Shown here piece by piece: positions 44,074 to 53,304 of a stretch of DNA of 64,000 bases. The position numbers were made by a program, and so were the translations under genes. Source of the stretch: Deinococcus peraridilitoris DSM 19664. Lineage in GTDB: Bacteria; Deinococcota; Deinococci; Deinococcales; Deinococcaceae. Position 1 is the stretch's first letter. Each line of letters opens with the position of its first letter. Below the pieces are notes generated by a model. That model searched no databases. It saw only the letters and a program-made list of their open reading frames with translations, and was not told where the DNA came from. The stretch lies in NCBI RefSeq assembly GCF_000317835.1, contig NC_019789.1:62001-126000 (forward strand). Reading direction: 5' to 3'.

Positions 44074-44138
44074 TACCGATAATGCACAATTGCAGACTTC
44101 TGCAAAATGAACCAATATTCTGCATTTGCAGAATATTG
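44074..44138. promoter_or_regulatory. Putative centromere/operator (parC-like) upstream of parA
   Basis: TTGCAGACTTCTGCAA (44090-44105) is a palindrome of 7+2+7, and 44113-44138 is a perfect 26-base palindrome (arms CAATATTCTGCA, loop TT). Both are built from the half-site TTGCAGAA, with centres 28 bases apart. Another half-site, GCAGAATA, starts at 44074. The spacing places the sites on nearly the same DNA face, as expected for a ParB-like dimer array. No gene is visible in 44139-44308. Confidence 0.6.
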
Positions 44139-44308
44139 AACTACCAAGCTTTACACTCCGCCGACTTTTTAAACCATATACTGCCTGTCTCCATGGCAGG
44201 CCCTATACAGCCGTAAATCCCTGCAGAAAGCCCAGTGGACTGTTACGCGGGAGATTGCCAATAGCGGCGGTTGAGCCAGCGAGCCGTCTGCGTAGGATAA
44301 ACAATCGC

Positions 44309-44713
44309 CTAGCGCAGGTTAACCGTCGCGCCGTCATCTTCCACTTGCGTGCGGAGCACGTCATCACCTTCAGGAACGCCACGTGACGCCCAGCATGGTA
44401 GTGCCCGCACGCGCGGCGCGTCTGAAGATTCGTCCAGGATGATCACGGCAATGTCCGCCAGGGCGATGGTTTGCTCCTGTACAGGGGGGAAGTCCACCCA
44501 CCAGTGCAGGGTTCGCCGGTCGGGGTCGACGCGGCTGCCGATCCGCTGGTCGCGGACAATCAAATACAAGGACATGCTCAAGTACAGGCTGCCCAGCCCG
44601 CCGAACGCCAAAGCGAGCAGGGGTGGGCCGTTCATGCTGAAGGCGAGCACCACGAACCCCGCGCTCAGGACGATGGTGAAGTAGTGGGGTGGCCAGGTCC
44701 GCGCGCCGCTCAC
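44309..44713 (-). CDS. Membrane protein of unknown function
   Basis: The frame encodes two adjacent hydrophobic segments (HYFTIVLSAGFVVLAFSM and LLALAFGGLGSLYLSMSLYLIV) and a C-terminal soluble part with VDPDRRTLHWWVDFPP, resembling small PH-like membrane-anchored proteins. The start is uncertain: GTG 44713 gives a compact protein of 134 residues, and the frame remains open to 44878. No family was recognised. Nothing further is seen in 44880-45146. Confidence 0.55.
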   Translation of the reverse strand: MSGARTWPPHYFTIVLSAGFVVLAFSMNGPPLLALAFGGLGSLYLSMSLYLIVRDQRIGSRVDPDRRTLHWWVDFPPVQEQTIALADIAVIILDESSDAPRVRALPCWASRGVPEGDDVLRTQVEDDGATVNLR

Positions 44714-45306
44714 AGGAGAGGGACACAGGTCGGGCAGGAGGGTGCCGCATGCCTTAAGGATACGCAGACAAGTACAGTGAGCCGTGCGAAGACCAATCGT
44801 CGAGCGTTTCAGGGACGGTGTGGGCTCTGCCGTTGTCGGATCGAGACCGTCAGCCAACGACTGTAAGAATGATCCCACCCTGTTTCTCCTTCAGCTGCAC
44901 AGACCTTGGCCGCATGACGCAGCTGTCCAACATCACGTCCATGCCCTGCACGCTCTCGCGGTCCACCCGCGCGCATCACCTGCAAGGGGTGTGCCATTCG
45001 GTGCGTGGTGTTCACGTCGAACGTGCAGATCACGCCGTCCGCACCGACGTTCAGTGGGTAAACCCAGGGTACGGACCGCCGCGCCTTCCGAGGCTGCGCG
45101 CAGTCGTCATCGCAGAAATACGCTACAGGAACCGAATTTTCATGTTTCAGTCTGGTTTTGAAGGGAGGTGAGCTGTCAGCAGCTCGGCCAGAGTTGAAAG
45201 CACCTCGACATGATCGGCCCCACCAGCGCCTCCGGACAACTGTTTCGCACGTAACGCTTCGTCAAGCCACACGAGCGGTTCCGTCGCGGCAACTACCCGC
45301 GCGGAC

Positions 45307-46495
45307 CTCAGTACCCCACAACTTGGATTGAGTGGTGTGCTGGAGCGGGAAAAGGCTGCATGACAAGCGCCAAAAGTGTCAGGCAGTCACTCGTGTCCCA
45401 ACGCAAAGAAGCGGAAAGAAGCTCCAGGCCGTACCTGACGAGGCTCACTGCACGGCGTCCGTGTTTTTTGCGTTTGATGGGCCGCTGCTGGTGACACCAC
45501 ACGCCGACACGCAAACACCATGCCAAAGCCAGCGTGACTACCCCGAACAAGCGTTCCAGCCGATCCGGCCTGGTCATGGCACTCGCCTCCAGGTCGAAGC
45601 CTCTGGATTTCTGAGTGCTGAAGGTACACTCCACGGTCCAGCGCAAACGATACACCGCCCGCGTCTCGTCGATCTTCAGGTCGGTCGCCAGGGCGAGCAG
45701 TTCCCCGGCGTCGGTGCGGGTGACGACCAGTTGCATGACGTTGCCGTACACATTCGCTTTTTCGAGCAGCGCGACCACTTGTCCGGGCTGCACGTACCCC
45801 CAGCCCTCGTCGAGCCGCACGTCGTCGATCCGAGCGTCACCTCGGATGCGCAGGCAGCGTTTGATGCCGCGCCGCCTCAGAAACGTGAACCACGCCGCCC
45901 CGACGAACTCACGGTCGGCAACCAGAACACGCCACCGCTTCGCGGGCAAGACCTTGAGAAGTTGAGCGACCAAACGCTCACGCACTCCGGTGTCGCTGCT
46001 ACCCCCGTGCGGCAAGGCCATCCACACGAGGGGCAAGGTGAAGCCTTCAAGCACTACGCCCAGCACAAGGAGGTTCAGGTCGGCTTCGCCGTGTTCCCAG
46101 TTCGTGCGGTCCATGGTCATGACCAGCTTCTCGTCGGGCAGCAGTGGCACGAGGAGCTTCAAGAAAACGTCGCGATCGAGCTGAGGGTCGTGTAGGCAGC
46201 GCTCGACTCGGCGCAGCTTGCTGACGGCACCGACTGTGCCGGGCAGATGGAGGGCAAGCTGGGCGTGCTTGGTCGAGCGAGCTTGAATCAGGGCGGTGAC
46301 GACGTCGGCGAGGCGTTGCAGGGTATCTCGGCGTAGGAATGGCAGATGGTGCTTGATGACCTCGCCGAGCTTGGTAGGATCAGCCAGAGCGGCTTCTTGG
46401 AGCGACACACTCCCTTGATGCCGCTCTTCTTGTGTCTACGCTGCGATCAAATCGCCCTTCAGGACGTTACCCGAACCAAGTTGTGGGGTACTGAG
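45307..46495 (-). mobile_element. IS4-family insertion sequence with 9-bp target duplication
   Basis: Terminal inverted repeats of 20 bases (45307-45326 and 46476-46495) begin CTCAGTACCCCACAACTTGG. CGCGCGGAC is duplicated at 45298-45306 and 46496-46504. Length is 1189 bases with a single transposase gene. Perfect ends and duplication point to a recent, probably active insertion. Partial relatives lie at 39618-39842 and 53290-54094. Confidence 0.95.
45308..46408 (-). CDS. IS4-family transposase
   Basis: A 366-residue DDE transposase. Catalytic residues are seen in VMTMDRTNWEHG (first Asp), VLVADREFVG (second Asp) and YRLRWTVECTFSTQK, the YREK motif holding the Glu. The stop codon lies inside the left terminal repeat. 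It is the only intact IS4 transposase here and serves as reference for the truncated copies. Confidence 0.95.
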   Translation of the reverse strand: MSLQEAALADPTKLGEVIKHHLPFLRRDTLQRLADVVTALIQARSTKHAQLALHLPGTVGAVSKLRRVERCLHDPQLDRDVFLKLLVPLLPDEKLVMTMDRTNWEHGEADLNLLVLGVVLEGFTLPLVWMALPHGGSSDTGVRERLVAQLLKVLPAKRWRVLVADREFVGAAWFTFLRRRGIKRCLRIRGDARIDDVRLDEGWGYVQPGQVVALLEKANVYGNVMQLVVTRTDAGELLALATDLKIDETRAVYRLRWTVECTFSTQKSRGFDLEASAMTRPDRLERLFGVVTLALAWCLRVGVWCHQQRPIKRKKHGRRAVSLVRYGLELLSASLRWDTSDCLTLLALVMQPFPAPAHHSIQVVGY

Positions 46496-47132
46496 CGCGC
46501 GGACTCAACGAGCGCTTCGAGGGGTGCGGGAATCCAGGCCAGCAGCATGCCAGTCGTGTCGAAAGAAACGAACGCGAACCAGGTGTCCCACGGAGGGAGG
46601 TAGATGTTATCAATAACGCCGTTCGAAGCGGGCGCTCCTTCGCCTATATCCATATCCGCGTGTGACAGGACGCCAAGGATGCGGCCAGGCAACAGGTCGA
46701 AAGGGACCTGTTGCCTGGCCAGGAGCGCAGCGCGGCGCTTCACCAGCCCGGCAATCCATTCAGGGTGGAGTTCCCCATACCTCCACGCTTCCGGAGATTC
46801 GGGTGGTCGCAGCTCAGGCGCGCGGAGGGTGAGCGTCGTCGGTGCTCCGTCCAACCGTGAAGTACACCAGGCGTGGGTTTGCCACAGCGCGCCTGGAAGC
46901 TCGACGGACATTCTCACCTGATGAGTGTACACACGGCGGGCGGGCCCAAAGGACAGTCGCGGCCCAAACACCTATTGTCTTCGTTGCAGACGACCGGGTG
47001 CTGTCGACTCGCTCTTTCGGCGCTGAAGATCGCCCAGTAGCGGCGTCGCCAGCCGGGACTGGGGTTTGGGTGAATGGCGGTCAGTGCCTCCGAGTGGTAC
47101 CCGATGAGATGACGGGAAGCGGGGTCCTTCCC

Positions 47133-48320
47133 TCACCGGAGCGCGTTCAGTAGCCGCTCCACGTCCTCCATGCTGGTGTAATGCGCGATGCTCGCTCGGG
47201 CTACGCCCGCCGGGTAGAGGCCCAGGTCCGTCATGGGCTGCACGGCGTAGAAATGCCCTGCGGACAGATCGATGCCCTGTTCGCTGAGGCGCGTGGCCGT
47301 CTGTTCCGGCGCTTCGCCAGCCACCCGGAAGGCGACCGTGCCAACGCGGCGCTCCATCTCCTGTGGGCCGTATACCGTCACGTTCGGTCGGGCCACCAGT
47401 CCAGCCAGCAGGTGCGTGGCCACCGGTTCTTCCAACTCGCGGATGCACTTGGCCGCTGTATTCAACGCCTCACGGGTCAGGTCGCTCGCGCCACCCAACT
47501 CACGCAGGTAATCCAGGGTGCCCAGCCAGCCCGCCAGCAACTCGAACTGGGGGGTGCCGTGCTCCAGGCCGTGCACATCGGCGTCCGGGAAGAACACCAG
47601 TTTCGGCCAGGGCAACTCCGCGCGTAACTCAGGGCGGATCCACAGCGCACCCAGGTGTGGTCCGCACACCTTGTACATGCTGAACGTCACGAAATCAGCA
47701 CCCCACGACTGCACGTCCGGAAACTCGTGCGGTGCGCTCTGCACCGCGTCCGCAAACGTCCATGCCCCCACCTCGCGGGCCAGGGCCGTGACCGCGCGAA
47801 TATCCACGGTGCTACCGAGCACGTTGCTGGCCGTGGTGACCGCCACCAGCCGCGTGCGTGGTGAGAGCAGCACCTTGAGGTCCTCCAGGTCGAGACGAAG
47901 GTCCGGGGTGCGTGCATGCCAGACGTTCACGCTCACACCGGAGCGTTGCAGGTCACGCCAGGGGCTGGCGTTCGCCTCGTGCTCCAGCCCAGACACGATG
48001 ACCTCGTCGCCCGGTCCCCACAGGCGCGTGAAGGCAGTCGCCATGCGGAAGGCCAGCGCCGTGGCGCTGGGGCCCAGCACCACGTCCTCAGGCTGAGCGT
48101 TGAAGAACAACGCTGTGCCCTCGCGCGCGCGGTGCTTGATGTTCAGCATCTCGCGGCCAGGCTGGTGACCGATCATGCTGTTGATGGCGCCGTAGCGGAT
48201 CAGGTGTCGGGTGACGCCGTCAATCGCGTGCTGAGGCAGGAGTGAGCCGGCCGCATTGTCCAGGTAGACCCGGCCGTTGGCCAGCGAGGGGAACTGCGCG
48301 CGAATCTCGGTGCGGTTCAT
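47133..48320 (-). CDS. Cysteine-desulfurase-like class V aminotransferase
   Basis: A protein of 395 residues with a PLP-dependent fold. Visible motifs are YLDNAAGSLLP near the N-terminus, HEANASPW, TFADAVQSAPHEF, and the PLP lysine in FSMYKVCGPHLG. This is the subfamily of cysteine-desulfurase-like proteins that lack an obvious IscS-type catalytic cysteine loop. The start is ATG 48320, which has no ribosome site but a -10 box 7 bases upstream, suggesting a leaderless mRNA. Substrate unknown. Confidence 0.88.
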   Translation of the reverse strand: MNRTEIRAQFPSLANGRVYLDNAAGSLLPQHAIDGVTRHLIRYGAINSMIGHQPGREMLNIKHRAREGTALFFNAQPEDVVLGPSATALAFRMATAFTRLWGPGDEVIVSGLEHEANASPWRDLQRSGVSVNVWHARTPDLRLDLEDLKVLLSPRTRLVAVTTASNVLGSTVDIRAVTALAREVGAWTFADAVQSAPHEFPDVQSWGADFVTFSMYKVCGPHLGALWIRPELRAELPWPKLVFFPDADVHGLEHGTPQFELLAGWLGTLDYLRELGGASDLTREALNTAAKCIRELEEPVATHLLAGLVARPNVTVYGPQEMERRVGTVAFRVAGEAPEQTATRLSEQGIDLSAGHFYAVQPMTDLGLYPAGVARASIAHYTSMEDVERLLNALR

Positions 48321-48327
48321 GGAGGGG

Positions 48328-48333
48328 AGTATA
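48328..48333 (-). promoter_or_regulatory. -10 box of a likely leaderless transcript
   Basis: Reading leftward, TATACT ends 7 bases before the ATG at 48320, so transcription would begin at or next to the start codon. Leaderless mRNAs with such promoters are common in Deinococcus. No convincing -35 box was found. Confidence 0.5.
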
Positions 48334-48469
48334 GGCGAGGGCAACAATCATGCGACCGGGACGTTCCTGCACGAGGTCGAGGATGCGCCGTGGCGTGATC
48401 AGCTCCCTTTACCGGTTGCTGTGAAGATGGGCACGCGGAAACCTGCTCCACTACCGTCCACGGAGAACG

Positions 48470-48790
48470 CGATGGTCGCCGCGACAGAGCCAATTGCGTG
48501 GTTGGACTCGCCCCTGTGGGTGGGGGTGTTTGTGGTGGACGTACCGATGGATGGGTTCCAGGATCATGCGCTTGGTAACCCATGCGTCGCCCGATGTCTG
48601 CGAGCGTCGCGCCCACACCTGCAATCAGTACGAGCGCCACCGCGGCCCACTACGCGACTGTCAGGCGCCCACCAAGCAGTACCACTCCGAATATCGCCGC
48701 TACGGCCCGGAACAGGCTCACCAGGACGCCGAACGTTCACGCAGGCACCTGCCGCAATGCCAGCCTGTGGTCGGACCACTCTCTTGGGTA
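48470..48790 (-). pseudogene. Relic of an EamA/DMT-family transporter, C-terminal part
   Basis: The minus strand reads SLFRAVAAIFGVVLLGGRLTVA, an in-frame TAG, then WAAVALVLIAGVGATLADIGRRMG, the final two helices of an EamA permease. Upstream frames are broken and the N-terminal half is missing. The remaining part of 48348-48898 shows no gene; any control elements of the downstream LuxR gene should lie near its end. Confidence 0.65.
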
Positions 48791-48898
48791 TGGCCGCCGA
48801 GTGTCATTCGGGGTTTGCCGTAGTCACTGACCGACCATCACCTTGACGGCCACTGTGCGGTACCCTGAACTTACCGTGCCCAGCGGTGCAACGACAGC

Positions 48899-51607
48899 AT
48901 GCCGCTCGCGTTCCTCAGCGAGGCTCATCTCCTCGTGACCAATCCAATTATCGAGTCCAAAATCCGTGTTCCCTGGCCGCGTCGCTCGCTCGTGTCGCGA
49001 TCCCGACTGCTTGATCGGCTCGACGCGGGCCTACACGCCAAACTTACCCTCGTCTCGGCTCCCGCTGGCTCTGGGAAAACCACCCTTATCAGCACCTGGG
49101 CGGCCGCATCGTCGATTCCCGTCGCGTGGCTCTCCCTCGACCATGACGATAACGACCCGACGCGGTTCCTGACGTACCTCATCGCCGCGCTGCGCGAAGT
49201 GGCCGCAATCGGCGATGAAGCGCAGCGCACGGCACGGACGGCTTCACCACCGACGGTAGAGATCCTCACGACGGTGCTCAATGACGTTGGACGCCTCGCA
49301 CGCCCGCTCGTCCTGGTGCTGGACGACTACCACGTCATTCACCGCGAGGCGGTCCACCACATGCTCGACTTCATCCTCGCGCACCAGCCACCGCACCTCC
49401 ACCTGCTCCTCACCACCCGCGAGGACCCACCCTTACCGCTCGCCAGACACCGCGTCCGCAACGACCTCAACGAGCTCCGCACGCCCGAGTTGCACTTCAC
49501 TACCACAGAAGCCGCGGCCTTCCTCAACGACGTCATGCACGTCAACCTGGAGCTGGAAGACGTCGCGACCCTCAGCGCCCGCACGGAAGGCTGGGTGGCA
49601 GGCCTGCAACTCGCCGCACTGTCCCTGCGTGACCAACCGAACCGCTCGGCCTTCGTGCAGGGCTTCGCCGGGAATGACCGCCTCGTGCTGACGTACCTCG
49701 TCGACGAAGTCCTCGCGCATCAACCCCAAGCCGTCCGGCAGTTCCTGCTGCACACGGCCCTGCTGGACCACCTGAATGGACCCCTGTGCGACGCCGTCAC
49801 CGGGCAGACAGGAAGCCAGAAGCAGCTGGAGACGCTCGAACGGCAGAACTACTTCCTCGTTCCTCTCGACGGCAGGCGTCACGCGTACCGGTACCACCAC
49901 TTGTTCGCCGAGGCCCTACGGGCACGCCTCCACGCCGAGCAACCCGGGCAGGCGCGTTTCCTTCACCGCCGCGCCAGTGCTTGGTTCGAGCAGCACGACC
50001 TGCCTGAGGACGCCATCCGGCACGCTCTTGCTGCTCAGGACTTCGAGCGTGCCGCGAGCATGATCGAACTGGCCGTTCCCAAATTGCGTCGAAGTCTGCG
50101 CGAAGAGGCCATCCTGGGGTGGCTTAACGCGCTGCCGGATGATCTTCTGCGTGACCGGCCGGTCCTGAGTGTGCATCACGCCAAGGCGCTGCTGCGCACC
50201 GGAGACCTCCACAAGGTTGAAGTCAAGCTCCGCACGGCGGAACGCTCGCTGGGCGCACCTGACATGGTTGTCGTGGACGAGGCCGAGTTCCGGCGTCTCC
50301 CGGCCGAGATCGCCGTGTACCGCGCTGCGACGGCCATGACGCTCGGCACGGTCGGTGAGGCAGAACGACACGCGCAGCACGCGCTTCACCTCACGCCCAA
50401 CGAGGACCACCTCGCGCGTGGCGCCGCGAGCGGTTTCCTCGGCCTGACCGCCCTTCACACCGGGGATCTTGAGGCGGCGCGGGGCTGGTGGGCGGAGGCG
50501 GAGATGCACCTGCTTCGCGCCGGGCACACTCCAGATGCGATCGGCACTGTGCGCGTCCAGGCGGACATCCTCGTCACGCAGGGTCGTCTGCGTGACGCGC
50601 TGCACACATACGAGCGTGGCCTTCAGGTGGCGCATCCGGCCGGCGAGGCGATCGTACGGGGCTCGGCGGACATGCACGTCGGCATGAGCGAACTTTACCG
50701 GGAGTGGAACGACCTGACGGCCGCACGGCAGCACCTCCAGCGGAATGACATGCTTGGCCCACTGTTGGGGCTGCCGCAGCACGAGTGGCGTGCCCGCGTG
50801 GCTCTTGCGGGCGTGCACGCGGCGCAGGGTGAGCTGGATGACGCGCTGCGTCTGCTCGACGAAGCTCAAGGGCGGTACGTACCCGACTTCTTCCCGGTCG
50901 TCCGCCCCATACCAGCCATGAAGGTGCAGATACTGCTCGTACACGGCCACTTGCGAGGCGCGGAGGACTGGGTGCGGGCCGCGGGTGTGACCCCGCAGGA
51001 TGACGTGACCTACGTCCGTGAGTTCGAACTCGTCACGCTGGCACGCGTCCTGCTCGCACGCGCCAAAACGGACGTCGTGAACCACACACCGCACGACATC
51101 CAAGATCTTCTGACGCGCCTTGAGCGGGCGGCGGTGAAGGGTGGCCGCAACGGGAGCTTGATCGAGATTCTGGTCCTTCAGGCGCTTGCGCTCGACGCTG
51201 AGGGTGAGGGCGCGAACGTGCTGATTCCGCTGGGGCGCGCACTCGAACTGGCCGAACCAGAGGGCTACGCACGCTTGTTTCTGAGGGAAGGCGCCAGGAT
51301 GACGGGGCTCCTCAATCGAGCGAAAAAGCGAGGCATCACGCCCTCGTACGCTCGTGACCTGCTCGCCGCGCTGGACCCCACCACCCCTGCGCCCCGCCCA
51401 GCTGCATTCACGGGCGAAACGCTGAGTGACCGTGAGCTCACTGTGCTGCGCTGGCTCGCTTCCGACCTGAGCGGGCCGGACATCGCCCGCGAGCTCGGGG
51501 TGTCGCTCAACACACTACGAACGCACACAAAGCGAATCTACGACAAGCTCGGTGTACACGACCGACGCGGGGCCGTCCGCCGAGCGCGGGACCTCAACGT
51601 CATCTGA
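48899..51607 (+). CDS. Large MalT-like LuxR-family (LAL) transcriptional regulator
   Basis: A 902-residue ATP-dependent regulator. Walker A is at about residues 54-62 (SAPAGSGKTT), Walker B in LVLVLDDYHVIH, and the STAND-type motif LLLTTREDPPLPLARHR follows. A helical TPR-like sensor covers about 350-800, and the C-terminal LuxR helix-turn-helix reads LSDRELTVLRWLASDLSGPDIARELGVSLNTLRTH. Such proteins activate transcription when ATP and an inducer are bound. GTG 48935 is an alternative start. The palindrome between it and the membrane-protein gene at 51749 is a possible target. Confidence 0.93.
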   Translation: MPLAFLSEAHLLVTNPIIESKIRVPWPRRSLVSRSRLLDRLDAGLHAKLTLVSAPAGSGKTTLISTWAAASSIPVAWLSLDHDDNDPTRFLTYLIAALREVAAIGDEAQRTARTASPPTVEILTTVLNDVGRLARPLVLVLDDYHVIHREAVHHMLDFILAHQPPHLHLLLTTREDPPLPLARHRVRNDLNELRTPELHFTTTEAAAFLNDVMHVNLELEDVATLSARTEGWVAGLQLAALSLRDQPNRSAFVQGFAGNDRLVLTYLVDEVLAHQPQAVRQFLLHTALLDHLNGPLCDAVTGQTGSQKQLETLERQNYFLVPLDGRRHAYRYHHLFAEALRARLHAEQPGQARFLHRRASAWFEQHDLPEDAIRHALAAQDFERAASMIELAVPKLRRSLREEAILGWLNALPDDLLRDRPVLSVHHAKALLRTGDLHKVEVKLRTAERSLGAPDMVVVDEAEFRRLPAEIAVYRAATAMTLGTVGEAERHAQHALHLTPNEDHLARGAASGFLGLTALHTGDLEAARGWWAEAEMHLLRAGHTPDAIGTVRVQADILVTQGRLRDALHTYERGLQVAHPAGEAIVRGSADMHVGMSELYREWNDLTAARQHLQRNDMLGPLLGLPQHEWRARVALAGVHAAQGELDDALRLLDEAQGRYVPDFFPVVRPIPAMKVQILLVHGHLRGAEDWVRAAGVTPQDDVTYVREFELVTLARVLLARAKTDVVNHTPHDIQDLLTRLERAAVKGGRNGSLIEILVLQALALDAEGEGANVLIPLGRALELAEPEGYARLFLREGARMTGLLNRAKKRGITPSYARDLLAALDPTTPAPRPAAFTGETLSDRELTVLRWLASDLSGPDIARELGVSLNTLRTHTKRIYDKLGVHDRRGAVRRARDLNVI

Positions 51608-51660
51608 TCGACACGCCGTCTCCGGCAGCGCAACCCAGGCAGGGCGCCTCTGCCGTGACG

Positions 51661-51678
51661 GTCACCACATGTGGTGAC
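51661..51678. promoter_or_regulatory. Perfect 18-bp palindrome, possible LuxR-type site
   Basis: GTCACCACATGTGGTGAC lies between the LAL regulator and the membrane protein gene, 70 bases upstream of the latter's ATG. A further partial copy, CGTCACCA, follows at 51683-51690. Confidence 0.5.
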
Positions 51679-51748
51679 GCCACGTCACCATGTCGCTACC
51701 TATCGTGCGTTCGCGGTCAAGGGAACGGGCCACGCAAGGAGGACGCAT

Positions 51749-52441
51749 ATGACGATCACACAAGCAGGACTGTTGCGCACGGGAGGAGCCGCGGCCGCGA
51801 CCGCTGGGCTGCTATTCATGATGGTGCAGACGCTTCACCCGGCCGAGGTGGTCACGAACGTCGCCACCCCGCGCTGGGCGGTCGTACATGACCTGACGAT
51901 GCTAATGGCAATTTTGGGGTTGTTGGGTGTCTCGGCAGTGTATGCGCGTCACGCGCGGCGCGCAGGCTGGGTTGGGTTGGTGGGGTTTTTGTTGCTGTTC
52001 ACGTGGCTGGTGCTCGTTTCGGCCTTCACATTCGTCGAGGCGTTCATCCTGCCGCTGTTAGTGGTAGACGCGCCCCGTTTCGTGGAGGCCGTTCTTGGGA
52101 TCTTCAGTGGTCAACCTGGGGAGATGGACCTCGGACTGCTTGCAGCGGCCGGGCCGTTATCCGGGGTGCTGTACATTCTGGGAGCGCTCGGGTTCGGCGT
52201 GGCGACGATCCGCGCGGGTGTCCTGCCGCGGGGGGCGGGCGGGTTGCTGGTAGTGGCGGCGCTGGCGCCACTTGCGGTGTCGGTTCTGCCGCACTCCTTT
52301 CAGCGCATCGCGGCGGTCCCAATGGGACTCAGTTTGCTCTGGTTGGGGTTGGCGTTGTGGTGGGAGCGGCGTGTTGAGGTGACCGGAAGCGTCCATGATC
52401 GAGACAGCGGCGAGGTTGATTCGAAGCGATGGAGTGCCTGA
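51749..52441 (+). CDS. Multi-span membrane protein of unknown function
   Basis: A protein of 230 residues with about six hydrophobic helices (for example TMLMAILGLLGVSAVYA, VGLVGFLLLFTWLVLVSAF, LSGVLYILGALGFGVATI). The ATG at 51749 has CAAGGAGG upstream and is preferred over the open extension to 51671. It resembles DUF4386-like membrane proteins only in outline. It follows the LAL regulator and may be its target. Confidence 0.75.
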   Translation: MTITQAGLLRTGGAAAATAGLLFMMVQTLHPAEVVTNVATPRWAVVHDLTMLMAILGLLGVSAVYARHARRAGWVGLVGFLLLFTWLVLVSAFTFVEAFILPLLVVDAPRFVEAVLGIFSGQPGEMDLGLLAAAGPLSGVLYILGALGFGVATIRAGVLPRGAGGLLVVAALAPLAVSVLPHSFQRIAAVPMGLSLLWLGLALWWERRVEVTGSVHDRDSGEVDSKRWSA

Positions 52442-52454
52442 TCGTCCGGAGCAG

Positions 52455-52900
52455 GGACGGCAGTTATGCGTCATCGACACCTTCACCCTGGAACGCGTCG
52501 AACGACACCGGCTGCTCGTGCGTCCGCAACGCTCCACCATCAGTCCCTTCTGCACCCAACTCACCGGCTTGCGGCCGCAGGACGTGGAGGACGGCCTGAC
52601 CTTCCGGGATGCCTGCATGACGCTTGAACGTCAGCATCGCGCTTCTTCGCGTTCATGGGTGAGTTGGGGGGAGTACGACCGCAAGCAGTTCGAGCATCAG
52701 TGCCGGGTCGAGCGCGTCCCGTTCCCCTTCTCGTCGCAATATACCAACGCCAAGACGGCGTTCTCGCGAACGTTTGATCTCAGGAAGAAGCTGGGGATGC
52801 ACGAAGCACTTCAACTGGCGGGCTTGTCGCTGGAAGGGCGTCATCATCGAAGGGACGATGACGCGTGGAACCTCGGAGCGCGAGGGTGTCAAGGGAAGTG
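52455..52900 (+). pseudogene. Relic of a DnaQ/ERI-1-like 3'-5' exonuclease
   Basis: One frame reads VIDTFTLERVERHRLLVRP, SPFCTQLTGL, SWGEYDRKQFEHQC, YTNAKTAFSRT and HHRRDDDAWN in the family order, including the final Asp region. The first DxE catalytic motif is absent because the sequence before 52455 is unrelated, and the C-terminus ends abruptly near 52890. Both ends are lost, so the protein would be inactive even though the frame is open. Confidence 0.7.
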
Positions 52901-52926
52901 GCTCTTCCGCAATCTGCGTGCTGAAG

Positions 52927-53268
52927 TCAGGCGGCCAGCAGAACCTTTTTACGCAGCAGCTCGAATGATCCCCGACCAAACATCTGGCGTTTCACCAGCT
53001 TCAAGCGGTTCGCCACGCCCTCCGTGGGGCCGTTCGACCACGACGTCGAGCAGGCTGCGACGAGGGCGGACCATTCATACCGCAAGCCGTCCACGAATGC
53101 CTGAAGCGATTTCAAGCCGCTCTGCTCCACCTCGTCACGCCAGCTTCCCAACAGTTCCGGAGTACGTTCCAGCAGTGCCCGCACGAGCGTCCTGGTCAAA
53201 CGACAAAGCTCAGCCAGCTCAGGGAACGTCGACAACAACAGCGCCACTACCTGCCGCTGTCTTGGGCA
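52927..53268 (-). pseudogene. ISL3-family transposase, C-terminal fragment
   Basis: The leftward frame reads LTRTLVRALLERTPELL, LKSLQAFVDGLRYEW, the hallmark WSNGPTEGVANRLKLVKRQMFGR and ends FELLRKKVLLAA. This is the last third of an ISL3 transposase. Its upstream edge runs into the 45-base segment at 53260-53304 that leads into the IS4 fragment. Confidence 0.8.
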
Positions 53269-53304
53269 GAACGGACGCCCATGAGGACGCCTGCCCGCAA
53301 CTGG
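53260..53304. repeat. 45-bp segment repeated at 57117-57161 (inverted)
   Basis: The segment beginning TCTTGGGCAGAACGGACGCC and ending GCCCGCAACTGG occurs here and, on the other strand, at 57117-57161 with one mismatch (position 53281, A here giving ATG, T there giving TTG). At both sites it leads directly into an IS4-type transposase gene truncated at the same Asn-Trp codons. Confidence 0.85.

Larger units (their letters stand above)
45147..46911 (-). pseudogene. Hypothetical gene interrupted by the IS4 element
   Basis: Removing the IS4 element and one copy of its 9-base target duplication joins two frames exactly. The N-terminal part from ATG 46911 (MSVELPGALWQTHAW, PAWRYGELHPEW-like region, YLPPWDTWFAFVSF) ends LVESAR, and the C-terminal part continues VVAATEPLVWLDEALRAK to a stop at 45147-45149. 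The restored protein is about 190 residues and I do not recognise it. AGGTGAG precedes the ATG. The frame is also open to a GTG at 46971. Confidence 0.8.

Noticed and set aside
49916..51103. A 395-codon frame antisense to the LAL regulator
   Set aside because: Lies inside a gene with clear Walker and LuxR motifs; no independent evidence.
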